Assembly (NCBI RefSeq): GCF_039531105.1
Contig: NZ_BAAAPK010000001.1
Coordinates: 3,009,818 to 3,073,817, forward strand
Length of the DNA stretch: 64,000 nucleotides
Direction of reading: 5' to 3'
Origin: Microbacterium lacus
GTDB taxonomy: Bacteria; Actinomycetota; Actinomycetes; Actinomycetales; Microbacteriaceae
Positions 16,203 through 26,200 of the stretch are shown here, piece after piece (the stretch's first letter is position 1; each line of letters starts with the position of its first letter). The position numbers and the translations under genes were made by a program. The notes under the pieces are model-generated. The model had not been told where the DNA came from. It worked only from the letters and a program-made list of their open reading frames with translations, and searched no databases.

Positions 16203-16703
16203 GTGACGAGAGACGAGGACGCGGATCAGGACGGCCGTTCGTACAAGCTCAGCGCCTTTCCCGCCGCGGCAGTCCGGTTCTCCCGGGCGCTGGATCGAAA
16301 CCGGGAGCGGATCGCTGAGGAAGAGGGCCTGTCTGCCAGCGAGCTGCGCGCGCTGTTCTACATCGGCGAACACGTGGCCGTGACGCCCAAGCGCCTCGCC
16401 GCCCATATGCACATGACGACCGCGGCCATCACGCTCATCTCGCGCCGACTGGTCGAAATCGACCTGCTGCAGCGCCTCGACAACCCCGATGACCGCCGAA
16501 GCGTCATGCTCTCGCTCACACCGCGTGCGCACGTCGCCATGGAACGCATGCACAGCGACTTCGCCGAGATGATCACTGGCGCAACCGCCCACCTCAGCTC
16601 CGCCGAGCTCGCGGCGTTCACCACCCAGCTCGAGTCCGTGGCGACCGCGATCGCCGACCACACCGCGCGGCTGGACCGCGAACGCAGCATCGCGGCGCTC
16701 TGA
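16203..16703 (+). CDS. MarR-family transcriptional regulator
   Basis: 166 residues with a MarR winged helix: LSASELRALFYIGEH, then the recognition helix KRLAAHMHMTTAAITLISRR, then a wing containing DNPDDRRSVMLSLT. Flanking helices would form the dimer. It is divergent from the rhodopsin gene with 94 bp between the two starts, so it is the obvious candidate for control of the rhodopsin and of itself. The GTG at 16203 follows TACCAT by 6 nt (leaderless). The signal it senses is unknown; no cysteine pair for redox sensing is seen. Confidence 0.88.
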   Translation: MTRDEDADQDGRSYKLSAFPAAAVRFSRALDRNRERIAEEEGLSASELRALFYIGEHVAVTPKRLAAHMHMTTAAITLISRRLVEIDLLQRLDNPDDRRSVMLSLTPRAHVAMERMHSDFAEMITGATAHLSSAELAAFTTQLESVATAIADHTARLDRERSIAAL

Positions 16704-16733
16704 GCGCCGCGGCTCCCCCGGCTGCTCTTCCCG

Positions 16734-17579
16734 TTACGCGCCGGCCGCGAGTTCGCGCGCGCGCTCGAGCGCGGCATCCGTCGCCCGGACGAAGACGTCG
16801 TCGAGGTGCGCGTCCTGCAGGACCGCCACCGCGCGCTCGGTCGTGCCCTTCGGGCTCGTCACCTGCCGCCGCAGCTCGGCGGGGTCGACATCGGATGCCG
16901 CCAGCAGCGCCGTCGCGCCGATGAAGGTCTGCTCGGCCATCGTGCGGGCGTCCGCCTCGCTGAAGCCCTTACCGATCGCGGCCTTCAGGAACTCCTCGAT
17001 CAGGAGGAACACATAGGCGGGGCCCGAGCCGGAGATCGTCGACAGCGCGTCGATCTGGGATTCCGGCACCTCGATCACGGTGCCGACCGTCTCGAACAGC
17101 GCCCGCACGAGGGCGGTGTCCTCAGGCGTCGCGGCCGTCCCCGCGGACAGGCCGGTCACCGCGAGGCCGACGACGGCCGGGGTGTTCGGCATCGATCGCA
17201 GCACCGAGGTGCCGGCGGGGAGGATCGACTCGAACGTCGCGATCGTCACTCCCGCCGCGAGGCTGACGACGACGGCGTCGGGACCGAGGTGCGGCGTGAT
17301 CTCGCTCAGCAGCTCCGGGACCATCGCCGGCTTCACGCCGATGAGCACGATGCGCGCCGATGCGACGGCCCGGGAGTTCCCGTCCGGCTGGTCTTCGAGG
17401 GCGATGCTCGTGACGCCGGGCTGACCGGCGAGCGGCTCAGCCTTCGCACGCGTGCGATTGGTCACCGTCACCCCACCCACGGCGAGCCCCGAGCGGACGA
17501 GCCCCTGCAGGATCGCCCCTCCCATCGAGCCCGCGCCGATGATCGCGATGGGGGGCAGGGCAGGGGTCTGTGCAGGCAT
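16734..17579 (-). CDS. proC: Pyrroline-5-carboxylate reductase
   Basis: 281-residue enzyme of the last step of proline synthesis (P5C to proline, NAD(P)H). The N-terminal Rossmann loop is GAGSMGG (residues ~14-20). The C-terminal dimerisation domain has SGSGPAYVFLLIE and the P5CR signature around VTSPKGTTERAV. The ATG at 17579 follows TAGGAT by 7 nt. The open frame runs much further upstream, but that part lies over the divergent hydrolase promoter and is not conserved. Confidence 0.95.
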   Translation of the reverse strand: MPAQTPALPPIAIIGAGSMGGAILQGLVRSGLAVGGVTVTNRTRAKAEPLAGQPGVTSIALEDQPDGNSRAVASARIVLIGVKPAMVPELLSEITPHLGPDAVVVSLAAGVTIATFESILPAGTSVLRSMPNTPAVVGLAVTGLSAGTAATPEDTALVRALFETVGTVIEVPESQIDALSTISGSGPAYVFLLIEEFLKAAIGKGFSEADARTMAEQTFIGATALLAASDVDPAELRRQVTSPKGTTERAVAVLQDAHLDDVFVRATDAALERARELAAGA

Positions 17580-17703
17580 GCCGATCATCCTAACCAGGCT
17601 GCGAGGATGCGAACCTGAAACCCCGTTCACCGGCGTGCGGGGCGGGGCTATAGTCGAGGAAACAGCGGCGAAAGACCCCCGCGCACAACGAAGGATCCTT
17701 CCC

Positions 17704-18816
17704 ATGAGCCTCTTCGACGGCATCCGTTCCCGCATCGTGGAAACCCCGGATCTGAACGTGGGCGTCCTCGAGAGAGAAGGCGACGATCCGGCGACACCTC
17801 CGGATCGGACCGTCGTGCTGATCCACGGCAACGTGTCGTCGTCGCTGTTCTGGCAGGAGGTCATGCAGGACCTGCCGAGCGACCTGCGGGTCATCGCGAT
17901 CGACCTGCGCGGCTTCGGCGCGACCGAGCACGCGCCGGTGGATGCGACCCGGGGCGTCCGCGACTTCAGCGACGACGTGTTCGCGACGCTCGAGGCGCTC
18001 GGGATCCCGACGGCGCACCTGGTCGGCTGGTCGATGGGCGGCGGCGTCGTGATGCAGTATGCGTTGGATCACCCGGTGCTGAGCCTGACGCTGCAGTCGC
18101 CCGTCTCGCCGTACGGGTTCGGGGGTACGCGCCGCGACGGCACCCGGCTCACGGATGACGATGCCGGGACCGGCGGCGGCGGTGCGAACCCCGACTTCGT
18201 GCAGCGCCTCATCGACCGCGACACGACGGCGGACGCGCCCACCTCACCCCGGAGCGTCTTCCGGTCGGGCTATGTCGCGGCCGGGTACACGACCGAGCAC
18301 GAGGACACCTGGGTCGAGTCGATGCTCGCGACCTCGACGGCCACGGGCAACTATCCGGGCGACGGCGCGGCGAGCGCGAACTGGCCCGGATTCGCCGCGG
18401 GCACGATCGGCGTCCTGAACACCATGACGCCGCGGTACTTCGACGTCTCGGGCATCGTCGAGCTCGACCCGAAGCCGCCGATCGCGTGGATCCACGGCAC
18501 CGCCGACGCGATCGTCTCGGACACGTCGTTCTACGACCTCAACTACCTCGGACAGCTCGGGATCGTGCCCGGCTGGCCCGGCGCGGACGTCGCCCCCGCC
18601 CAGGAGATGGTCGCGCAGACCCGCGACGTGCTCGACGCGTACGCCGCCGCGGGCGGTGAGGTCACCGAGGTGGCGCTGGAGGGCGTCGGGCATTCGGCGC
18701 ACCTGGAGGCGCCCGCGGAGTTCCGTCACGCGCTGCTGTCGGTGATCGGCTACGTCGGGGCTCCCGCCGATCCCTCACCCCCGACCGAGACGATCATCCT
18801 CAAGTCCGCCGACTGA
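17704..18816 (+). CDS. Alpha/beta hydrolase
   Basis: 370 residues. Alpha/beta-hydrolase features are the oxyanion region LIHGNVSSS, the nucleophile elbow GWSMGGG (Ser near residue 107), an acid near GTADAIVSD and the histidine in GVGHSAHLE. A long cap insert of about 100 residues lies between. The substrate cannot be told. The ATG has AAGGA about 9 nt upstream. The C-terminal tail TETIILKSAD resembles the end of the next gene's product (TEQIVIRSAD). Confidence 0.88.
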   Translation: MSLFDGIRSRIVETPDLNVGVLEREGDDPATPPDRTVVLIHGNVSSSLFWQEVMQDLPSDLRVIAIDLRGFGATEHAPVDATRGVRDFSDDVFATLEALGIPTAHLVGWSMGGGVVMQYALDHPVLSLTLQSPVSPYGFGGTRRDGTRLTDDDAGTGGGGANPDFVQRLIDRDTTADAPTSPRSVFRSGYVAAGYTTEHEDTWVESMLATSTATGNYPGDGAASANWPGFAAGTIGVLNTMTPRYFDVSGIVELDPKPPIAWIHGTADAIVSDTSFYDLNYLGQLGIVPGWPGADVAPAQEMVAQTRDVLDAYAAAGGEVTEVALEGVGHSAHLEAPAEFRHALLSVIGYVGAPADPSPPTETIILKSAD

Positions 18817-18862
18817 CGCGGGCGCGGACGCGGGCGGGTCCGGGAACCTAGACTCGTCACTC

Positions 18863-19843
18863 ATGAGTGCATCGGGTGGCGGCAAGGCGATCATCGCCGC
18901 GTTCTTGGCGAACATGGGCATCGCCCTGGCGAAGTTCATCGCGTGGTTTTTCTCGGGCTCAGCCTCGATGCTCGCCGAGGGCATCCACTCGGTCGCCGAC
19001 TCCGGCAACCAGCTGCTGCTCCTGCTGGGCGGCCGCAAGGCCAAGAAGCGCGCCGACAGCGAGCACCCGTTCGGATACGGCCGCGAGCGCTACGTGTACG
19101 CGTTCGTCGTCTCGATCATCCTGTTCTCCGTCGGTGGTCTGTTCTCGATCTACGAGGGCGTCGACAAGCTCACGCACCCGCACGAGCTCGAGAACGTGTG
19201 GGTTCCGCTCACGGTGCTGCTGATCGCGATCGGACTGGAATCGTTCTCGCTGCGCACCGCGATCCGTGAGAGCAACCTCGTCCGCAAGAAGGGCGAGTCG
19301 TGGGTCGGCTTCATCCGGCACGCGAAGGCACCCGAGCTGCCCGTCGTGCTCCTCGAGGACGTGGCGGCCCTCATCGGACTCGTCTTCGCCCTCCTCGGCG
19401 TCGGGCTCACCACGATCACCGGCAACTCGGTGTTCGACGCGATCGGCACGCTCATGATCGGCACGCTCCTGATCGTGGTCGCGATCACGCTCGGCATCGA
19501 GACGAAGAGCCTGCTCGTGGGCGAGGGGGCGACGGATGCCGATCACCGCAAGATCGTGAAGGCGATCACCTCCGGCCCCGAGGTGGAGCACCTGATCCAC
19601 GTGAAGACCCTCTACCTGGGCCCCGACGAGCTCCTCGTGGCGGCGAAGCTGGGGTTCGCGGCGGACAAGCTGTTCGCCGACGTCGCGGCCGAGATCGACA
19701 TCGTCGAGGCGCGCGTGCGCGCGGCGGTGCCGATCGCGCGGGCGATCTACTTCGAGCCCGACGTGTACGCCGGCCCCGACGACTCGGGTTCGCTCGCCGC
19801 GCAGCCGGCCACCGAGCAGATCGTCATCCGTTCCGCCGACTGA
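18863..19843 (+). CDS. Cation diffusion facilitator (CDF) family transporter
   Basis: 326 residues with six helices and a cytosolic C-terminal domain. The HSVADSGNQ stretch in helix 2 holds the conserved metal-site aspartate; the loop HPFGYGRERYVYAF is the CDF signature. Helix 5 has the second metal pair region (LLEDVAALIGL). It likely exports Zn2+, Fe2+ or another divalent ion in exchange for protons. TAGACT lies 8 nt before the ATG (leaderless type). The 20-bp repeat array begins 34 bp after the stop. Confidence 0.93.
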   Translation: MSASGGGKAIIAAFLANMGIALAKFIAWFFSGSASMLAEGIHSVADSGNQLLLLLGGRKAKKRADSEHPFGYGRERYVYAFVVSIILFSVGGLFSIYEGVDKLTHPHELENVWVPLTVLLIAIGLESFSLRTAIRESNLVRKKGESWVGFIRHAKAPELPVVLLEDVAALIGLVFALLGVGLTTITGNSVFDAIGTLMIGTLLIVVAITLGIETKSLLVGEGATDADHRKIVKAITSGPEVEHLIHVKTLYLGPDELLVAAKLGFAADKLFADVAAEIDIVEARVRAAVPIARAIYFEPDVYAGPDDSGSLAAQPATEQIVIRSAD

Positions 19844-19876
19844 CGCGCGGCATCCACTCTCCGTCGCGCTCTCCCG

Positions 19877-20120
19877 CCGAGATGGTGGGTTTCTGACCGA
19901 GGTGGTGGGTTTCCCGCCGAAATGGTGGGTTCTCCCCCGAGATGGTGGTTCCTCCCCCGAGCTGGTGGGTTCTCCGCCGAGATGGTGGGTTCTCCCCCGA
20001 CATGGTGGGTTCTCCCCCGAGGCGGTGGACACCATCTCGACGGGGAAGGGACCATCTCGAAAGGAAAGGGACCATCTCGACGCGAGAGGGACCATCTCGG
20101 GGGGAGAGGGACCACCTCGG
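19877..20120. repeat. Head-to-head array of 20-bp repeats, 13 copies
   Basis: The gap between the convergent CDF and tadA genes is filled by repeats on an exact 20-bp lattice. Eight copies have the core CGAGATGGT on the plus strand, starting at 19878, 19898, 19918, 19938, 19958, 19978, 19998 and 20018, with flank GGGTTCTCCC. Five copies follow with the core inverted (ACCATCTCG) at 20031, 20051, 20071, 20091 and 20111, with a different flank (GGGGAAGGG-like). The inversion point (20027-20030) sits in a 9-bp stem. The two halves can pair as one long interrupted hairpin. The unit is not a multiple of three and no gene crosses it. Confidence 0.92.
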
Positions 20121-20160
20121 CGGCAGAGGGATCGGCGCGCGGGGCGAAGGGGGCGAGGGG

Positions 20161-20622
20161 CTAGCGGCGGGCGGTGAAGAACGTGTGCAGGAGGGATGCC
20201 GCCTCCTCGGCGTACACGCCGGCGATCACCTCCGCGCGCTGCGGCAGCCGTCGGTCGCGGACGACGTCGTACACCGATCCCACGGCGCCGGCCTTGTCGT
20301 CCCACGCGCCGTAGACGAGGCGCGAGACGTGCGCCTGCAGCATCGCTCCGGCGCACATCACGCACGGCTCCAACGTGACCACGAGCGTGCATCCGTCGAG
20401 GTTCCAGCCGCCGCGCGCGACCGCGGCCTGGCGCAGCGCCACGATCTCGGCGTGCGCCGTCGGATCGTGGGTCTCCTCGCGCCGGTTGCGGCCCTCGCCG
20501 ATCACCGCGCCCTCGGCATCCGTCACCACCGCACCGACGGGCACGTCGCCGTCCGCGGCGGCCTCCTGGGCGAGCGCCAGGGCACGTCGCATCGCCGCGG
20601 CGTCGGAGGGGGCGGCGATCAC
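20161..20622 (-). CDS. tadA: tRNA adenosine deaminase TadA
   Basis: 153-residue cytidine/deoxycytidylate-deaminase-fold enzyme that converts A34 to inosine in tRNA-Arg(ACG). Zinc ligands and catalytic acid are in TAHAEIVAL (HAE near residues 57-59) and [11 protein letters not shown] (PCxxC near 86-90). The C-terminal helix has the FF-containing [14 protein letters not shown] with a 6-nt gap precedes the GTG start, so I kept it over the internal ATG at codon 11. The stop touches the end of the repeat array. Confidence 0.92.
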   Translation of the reverse strand: MIAAPSDAAAMRRALALAQEAAADGDVPVGAVVTDAEGAVIGEGRNRREETHDPTAHAEIVALRQAAVARGGWNLDGCTLVVTLEPCVMCAGAMLQAHVSRLVYGAWDDKAGAVGSVYDVVRDRRLPQRAEVIAGVYAEEAASLLHTFFTARR

Positions 20623-20677
20623 CCTCAGAGCGTACGCCCCACCACGCCGGGGAGCCCCGGTGCCATACCCTGAACGT

Positions 20678-21310
20678 ATGCGCCTGCACGTCGCGGATCA
20701 CCCGCTCATCACCCACAAGCTCACGGTCCTGCGCGACCAGACCACCCCGTCGCCGGTGTTCCGCCAGCTCACCGAAGAACTGGTCACCCTCCTCGCCTAC
20801 GAGGCCACGCGCAACGTCCGCGTGAGCCCGCACGAGATCCAGACTCCGGTCACCACGACGGTGGGTGTGCGCATCAGCGACCCGCGTCCGCTCGTGGTGC
20901 CGATCCTCCGCGCCGGCCTCGGGATGCTGGACGGCATGGTCAAGCTCCTGCCGAGTGCCGAAGTGGGGTTCCTCGGCATGGCGCGCAACGAAGTGACGCT
21001 CGAGCCGACGACGTACGCCGAGCGCCTCCCCGAGGACCTGAGCGACCGGCAGTGCTTCGTGCTCGATCCGATGCTCGCCACGGGCGGATCGCTCGGCGCC
21101 GCGATGGAGTTCCTCTTCGCCCGCGGCGCCCGCGACGTCACGGCGATCTGCCTGCTGGGCGCGCCGGAGGGCGTCGCGGCGATCGAGAAGCAGGTCGAGG
21201 GCCACGACGTGACACTCGTGCTCGGCGCGCTCGACGAGCGGCTCAACGAGAAGGGCTACATCGTGCCCGGACTCGGTGACGCCGGCGACCGCCTCTACGG
21301 CACGGTCTGA
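20678..21310 (+). CDS. upp: Uracil phosphoribosyltransferase
   Basis: 210-residue salvage enzyme (uracil + PRPP to UMP). The PRPP loop DPMLATGGS lies near residues 128-136; the substrate segments [10 protein letters not shown] and [13 protein letters not shown] at the C terminus are characteristic. The length matches the bacterial family (208-210). Its ATG follows TACCCT by 6 nt, and it is divergent from tadA with a 55-bp gap. Confidence 0.96.
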   Translation: MRLHVADHPLITHKLTVLRDQTTPSPVFRQLTEELVTLLAYEATRNVRVSPHEIQTPVTTTVGVRISDPRPLVVPILRAGLGMLDGMVKLLPSAEVGFLGMARNEVTLEPTTYAERLPEDLSDRQCFVLDPMLATGGSLGAAMEFLFARGARDVTAICLLGAPEGVAAIEKQVEGHDVTLVLGALDERLNEKGYIVPGLGDAGDRLYGTV

Positions 21311-21316
21311 GTCGGG

Positions 21317-22564
21317 TCACGCCAGCGCAGCCAGGGCCGGCTCGCGTTCCACGGCGCCGACCCGCGCGACCTCGACGGCGTCCAGCACGGCGATCGTCGT
21401 CACGGGTCGGCCGTTGAAGCGGCTGGCCGTCACGACGGTGTACGCGCCCATCGCCGGACTCACGAGCAGGTCGCCGACCTCGAGCTCGGGCATGAGCGCC
21501 TCCCGGGCGATCACGTCGCTCGAGTCGCACGTCGGCCCGGCGAGCGTCGCCCAACGGTGCGCAGACGTGTCCGCGGCCTCCAGCTCGCGCTCGGCGAAGA
21601 TCAGCGGATGCACGTCCTCGGTGAGCACGTTCGAGTACGCCCCGTAGAGGCCGTCGTCCAGGTAGTACCACCGCCCGTCATCACGTTCAGCGACCCCCAC
21701 GACGCTCGTGACGAGCATCATCGACTCCGCGACCATCGCCCGTCCGGGTTCGGCGAGGATCTCCAGGTCGCCCGCGCGCGCCGCCAGCACGGGGCCGATC
21801 ACGGCCGCGAGCTCTTCGATCGACCGCACCGCACTGTCGTACGCGATCGGGAAGCCCCCGCCGATGTCTAGCACGTCCAGGTGCACGCCGAGCTCGGCGC
21901 GGACGCGATCGATCAGCGCGACCGTCTCCGTGATCGCCGCGGCGAATCGGGCCGGGTCATCGAGCTGGCTGCCGACGTGGAAGCTGAAGCCGGCGACGCG
22001 GATGCCGCGCTCGCGCGCCGCGACGATCAGGTGCATGGCCTCGAACGGGCCCACCCCGAACTTGCTGGACAGGTCGCTCTTCGCGTGCGGGCTGCGGTAC
22101 GCGAGCCGCACCAGGAGCCGGACATCCGACGGAGCTCCGATGAACTTCGCCAGTTCGATCTCGTTGTCGATCACGAACGTCCGTACGCCGGCGTCGATCG
22201 CCTCCGCGATCTCAGCGGGCTTCTTGATCGGGTGCGTGTGGATGATGCGTCCGCGCGGCACGCGATCGAGAAGCGCGAGCTCTTCGCCGGTCGCCACGTC
22301 GAAGCCGCACCCCTCCTCCGCGAGCGTCTCCAGGACCCCCTCGTGAGCGAGGGCCTTCACCGCGAAGTGGAAGTCGACGAACGGCAGCGCGGCCCGCAGG
22401 CGGCGGTACTGGGCGCGGACGCGCTCGGTCTGCAGCAGCAGAACCGGTGTGCCGTGCAGCGCGATCGCCGCGCGAGCGGCATCCGATCGCATCAGGGAGG
22501 CGGCCTCTTCGCGACGCGCGTCGCGGAAGGCCTCCTCCGCGCGGCGGGTGGTGGCGATGCTCAC
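21317..22564 (-). CDS. PLP-dependent ornithine/lysine/diaminopimelate-type decarboxylase
   Basis: 415-residue fold-type III (alanine racemase-like barrel) decarboxylase. Visible residues are the Schiff-base lysine in HFAVKAL (~residue 65), HVGSQ, the phosphate loop GGGFP, EPGRAMVAES, the catalytic cysteine in GPTCDSSD and the closing GAYT. CDSSD is typical of ornithine/lysine decarboxylases rather than DapF-pathway LysA, so polyamine or diamine formation is most likely. The GTG start overlaps the stop of the upstream membrane protein gene (GTGA). It converges with upp across a 6-bp gap. Confidence 0.85.
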   Translation of the reverse strand: MSIATTRRAEEAFRDARREEAASLMRSDAARAAIALHGTPVLLLQTERVRAQYRRLRAALPFVDFHFAVKALAHEGVLETLAEEGCGFDVATGEELALLDRVPRGRIIHTHPIKKPAEIAEAIDAGVRTFVIDNEIELAKFIGAPSDVRLLVRLAYRSPHAKSDLSSKFGVGPFEAMHLIVAARERGIRVAGFSFHVGSQLDDPARFAAAITETVALIDRVRAELGVHLDVLDIGGGFPIAYDSAVRSIEELAAVIGPVLAARAGDLEILAEPGRAMVAESMMLVTSVVGVAERDDGRWYYLDDGLYGAYSNVLTEDVHPLIFAERELEAADTSAHRWATLAGPTCDSSDVIAREALMPELEVGDLLVSPAMGAYTVVTASRFNGRPVTTIAVLDAVEVARVGAVEREPALAALA

Positions 22565-23082
22565 GAGTCCTGCTCCTTGGCGCGTCGTTCGCGCAGACCC
22601 GTCTTCGCGGTGATCATGAACGATCCGGCGGCCACCGCGTAGAAGATGATGTCCGCGACCACCTTGCCCGCCAGCAGACCCCACACCGGATCGGGGATGA
22701 GCCAGACACCGAGTGTGAGCGCTGCGGGGCGCACGAGCAGCGTGTCCAGAAGCTCGGCCGGCCCGAACTCGGCGACCAGCAGCATGAACGTGCGCACGAC
22801 GGCGTTGCGGCCGTTCGCCGACACCGCGGACTGCTCGGCGTAGATCGTGATCGCCAGGACGGCGTAGAAGCCGAGGCTCTCCCCCACGATGGCTGCAAGC
22901 GCGATGAGTGCAGGGACATCGGTCCAGGCCGTGACGGCCAGCCCCGCCACGATCATCGCCGCGGTGCCCACGATCTCGGCGGGCAGGTAACGGATGACCC
23001 AGAAGAGCAGTCCGCGCCGCTTGGGCGCGTCCGCGGTGGCGGTTTCCAGACGGACGGTGGATCCGGCGTCGATGGCAGTCAT
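22561..23082 (-). CDS. Hypothetical four-helix membrane protein coupled to the decarboxylase
   Basis: 173 residues with about four transmembrane segments (near 30-48, 55-75, 100-125 and 135-150) and a basic C-terminal tail (TGLRERRAKEQ). The ATG at 23082 has GGGGGAG about 4 nt upstream. The stop overlaps the start of the decarboxylase gene, so the two are made together. No family is recognised with confidence. A role in moving or sensing the decarboxylase substrate or product is a guess from coupling only. Confidence 0.75.
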   Translation of the reverse strand: MTAIDAGSTVRLETATADAPKRRGLLFWVIRYLPAEIVGTAAMIVAGLAVTAWTDVPALIALAAIVGESLGFYAVLAITIYAEQSAVSANGRNAVVRTFMLLVAEFGPAELLDTLLVRPAALTLGVWLIPDPVWGLLAGKVVADIIFYAVAAGSFMITAKTGLRERRAKEQDS

Positions 23083-23268
23083 GTTCTCCCCCTCGTTGAA
23101 AGGGAGAGCGCCCCGGGCACGCGGTGATACGTCGGCGCAAGACAGAGATGGCCGCAGCATCCACCCCTCGCCGAACGGATGCCGCGGCCTGCGTCCCGAA
23201 AGACGCCTGGATAGCGTACGAACTCCGGGTTCCGGAACGGACGGGGTTGACAGTCGCGCCCGAGCCGT

Positions 23269-26200
23269 CTAATGGGCCTCGAGCACCGTCACCGGCTCGC
23301 GCGCGTCCACCGACGCATCGGCGGACTGCGTCAGCCGGACGAACCCGCTGAGCCGCGCCACTCCGTCCGGCGTGCGCGGGAGGTCGTCCAGCAGGCCCGG
23401 TGACGAGACCAGATACGCCGTATGCATCGCGCGGGAGATCGCCACGTTCAGCCGGTTGCGCAGCAGGAGGAACTCGAGTCCGCGCGGTGCGTCGCGCCCG
23501 GACGACGCGGCGAGCGACACGATCGCCACCGCGGCCTCCTGACCTTGGAAGCGATCGACCGTCCCGACCGGCACGTCGGGGAATCCGGCATCCGTCAGGG
23601 CCCGCTCGACGGCCACCTGCTGCGCGTTGTACGGCGTGACGACGATGATGTCGCGCTCGCCCAGCGGGCGGGGCGGCAGCGTTTCGGCGTCGCCGTCCTC
23701 GCCGATGCGGATGCCGGTCCACTCGCGCCCGACGAGGTCGCGGACGAGCGCGGCGACGACGGCCGCCTCCTCGGGAGACTGCGTCGCGTTGCCGTGATGG
23801 CGCACCGGGATCGGAAGGAGACCCGGACGGATGCCGTCCAGGACGCGCCGCGCCGTCGCCGGATGCGCGGCGAGCTCGCCACCGTAGGACAGCCGGGAGA
23901 CGGGCGCCGCGACCTCGGGCCTCATGCGCCACGTGCGCGCCAGGAAGTACCCGTACTCGGCGGGGATCACATCGGCCCCGTCGATCACCCACCCGAGCGC
24001 GGATCTGTCCACAGGTGCGGGATGGGTCCCCTGGCTGACCTGCGGCAGCTGCTGCGGGTCGCCCAGCAGAAGCAGCCGCGGCGCCGCGAGGGAGACCGCG
24101 ATCGTCGAGGCGAGGGAGAACTGTCCGGCCTCGTCGATCACGAGCAGGTCGAGGCTGCCCCGGGGTACGCGCCCCTCGTGCGCGAAGTCCCACGCGGTGC
24201 CGCCGACGACGAACCCGGTCGCAGCGTGCTCCGCGGTGAATGCGGTCATGCCGTTCTTCGGGATCGCCGTGTACGGGATGCCGGGGGCGGAGGCGTCCTT
24301 GGGCGCCTTGCCGACGATGCCCGGCTCGACGCCCGCCGCGACGACGCGTCCGAGCATGTGCTCGACGACGTTGTGCGACTGCGCGACGACTCCGACCCGG
24401 AAGCCGTGCTCGCGCACGAGCCGCGCGATGACGTGCGAGCCGACGAACGTCTTGCCGGTCCCGGGCGGTCCCTGCACCGCGAGGTAGCTCTGATCGAGGT
24501 CGAGCACCGCGCGGACGATCGCGTCGACGTCGTCGCCGGTCGATGCCGGGAGAGACCCGCCGCGGGTGCGCGGGGGTCGGCGCAGCAGGATGTCAGTCGC
24601 TGGATGGCCGGGCAGATCGGGCGCGGCGGCGAGGAGACCATCGGCCCAGTCGTCGATCGCCGCCTGCTGACGGCCGGCACTCGGCGGCGCCTGGGGTGTC
24701 AGTGCGATCGGCAGCTCGTCCCACGTGTTCCCGTCCACCGCGAGCTCTTCGACGATCGCCCCGTCATCGAGCACCTCGACGACCGTGACCGTTCGGACGC
24801 CGTGGATCCACCGCGGCTTCGCATCGAACGGGAACGGCGCGGGCAGCTCGTAGATCGCGAACGGCGAGGAGCCCCCACTGAGCCGCGTTCCGGGTGCGAG
24901 CTCGCCCCGAAGCTCGACGCGTCGGCGCTCGCTCTTGCCCTCGGGGTGGTGCCAGTCCTCGATGACGCGTGACCGGGTGGCGTCGACGACCGTGACGTCG
25001 CGGGTCTCCTCCCACAGCGACAGCGGCTCGCGCAGGCGGAGGAAGTGCGTGGCCCAGAACGATTTGGCCTCGCGCGGGTAGTAGTCGATCGCCGCGGCGC
25101 CCAGCTGCAGGGCGGCGGACTCGGGTGATTCGTCGGGCAGGTCTGCGGCGAGCGCCGTGAGGGCGACCGCGCGCGGAGACGGCTCGTACGACCGCTCGTC
25201 CGGGTCCTGGTTCGGCGTCGGGCGGAGCCCCGCCTCCCGCGCATGGTCGACGAGCCAGTCCCGCAGACGCCTCGTCGAGACGCAGTCGTAGCGGTTGTAA
25301 TCGGCGAGGTCGTCGAAGATCGCCTGCGCCGCCGCATCCGCCCCCTCGTCCTGCAGCGCGCGCGCCTCGACGTAGCGGACGATCGAGTCGTCGCCCTTCT
25401 GCACGTCGCTCGTGCGGACGTCGGCGCCCATGTAGAGCGGCTCGAGCTTCTTGATCGAGTACGACCGCGACCCGACCCGCAGCGCCTGCCGGACGATCGG
25501 GTACAGGTCGACGAACACGCCGTCGCGCAACAGGCGGTCGACCTCGGCCTCGCGCGTCCCATAGCGCGCCGCCATCGTCAGCAGGTGCGTCGGCTCGTAC
25601 GGGGCGTAGTGGTAGATGTGGAAATCCGGATGCCGGGCCCGGTGCACCTCGAGAAGATCCAGGAAGCGCTGCAGAGCCGCCTTCTCGTCGGCGAACGAAT
25701 GCGCCCACAGCGCGCTGTACTGCTCGCGGACGTCCACCCACCCGAACAGGTAGTCGATGCCCCACACCGTCGCATCGCCCTCGGTGTAGAGCGGATCGCC
25801 CTCGAAGTCGAAGAACAGGTCTCCGAGGTCGGGCCGCGGGAGGGCACCGAGCGCCTTCGGCGCGACGACTTCGTACGGCGGCGGGGCGCCGGTCGGGTCG
25901 GCCCCGCCCGTGCCCGCCGGCGCGCTCAGCTGCAGCCGCGCCTGCGTGCGCAGCATCGCGAATGTGTCCGGATTCATGCCCGCGGGCCCGGTCGGAGCCG
26001 CGGCGAGAGCGTCGATCGTCTCGACGCCGGCGGCGCGCAGCCGCTCGCGCTGCACCGGGCGCATTCCCGCCACGAGCAGGAGGTCGCGATTCGCGATCAC
26101 TTCGAGGTCGCACGTCGCGCACCGCCCACACGCGATGACCCCGAGCTCGCCGCGGGGGTCGCCCCATGCGATCGCCGGCGCGTCGGCGCCGCGGTCGAGC

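Noticed and set aside
19877-20120. CRISPR array
   Set aside because: The units abut with no unique spacers, the period is 20 bp, orientation switches midway and no cas genes are near.
19747-20673. Repeat-peptide ORFs across the 20-bp array on both strands
   Set aside because: The unit is not a multiple of three, every frame is open because stops are rare in the unit, and there is no start signal or codon bias.
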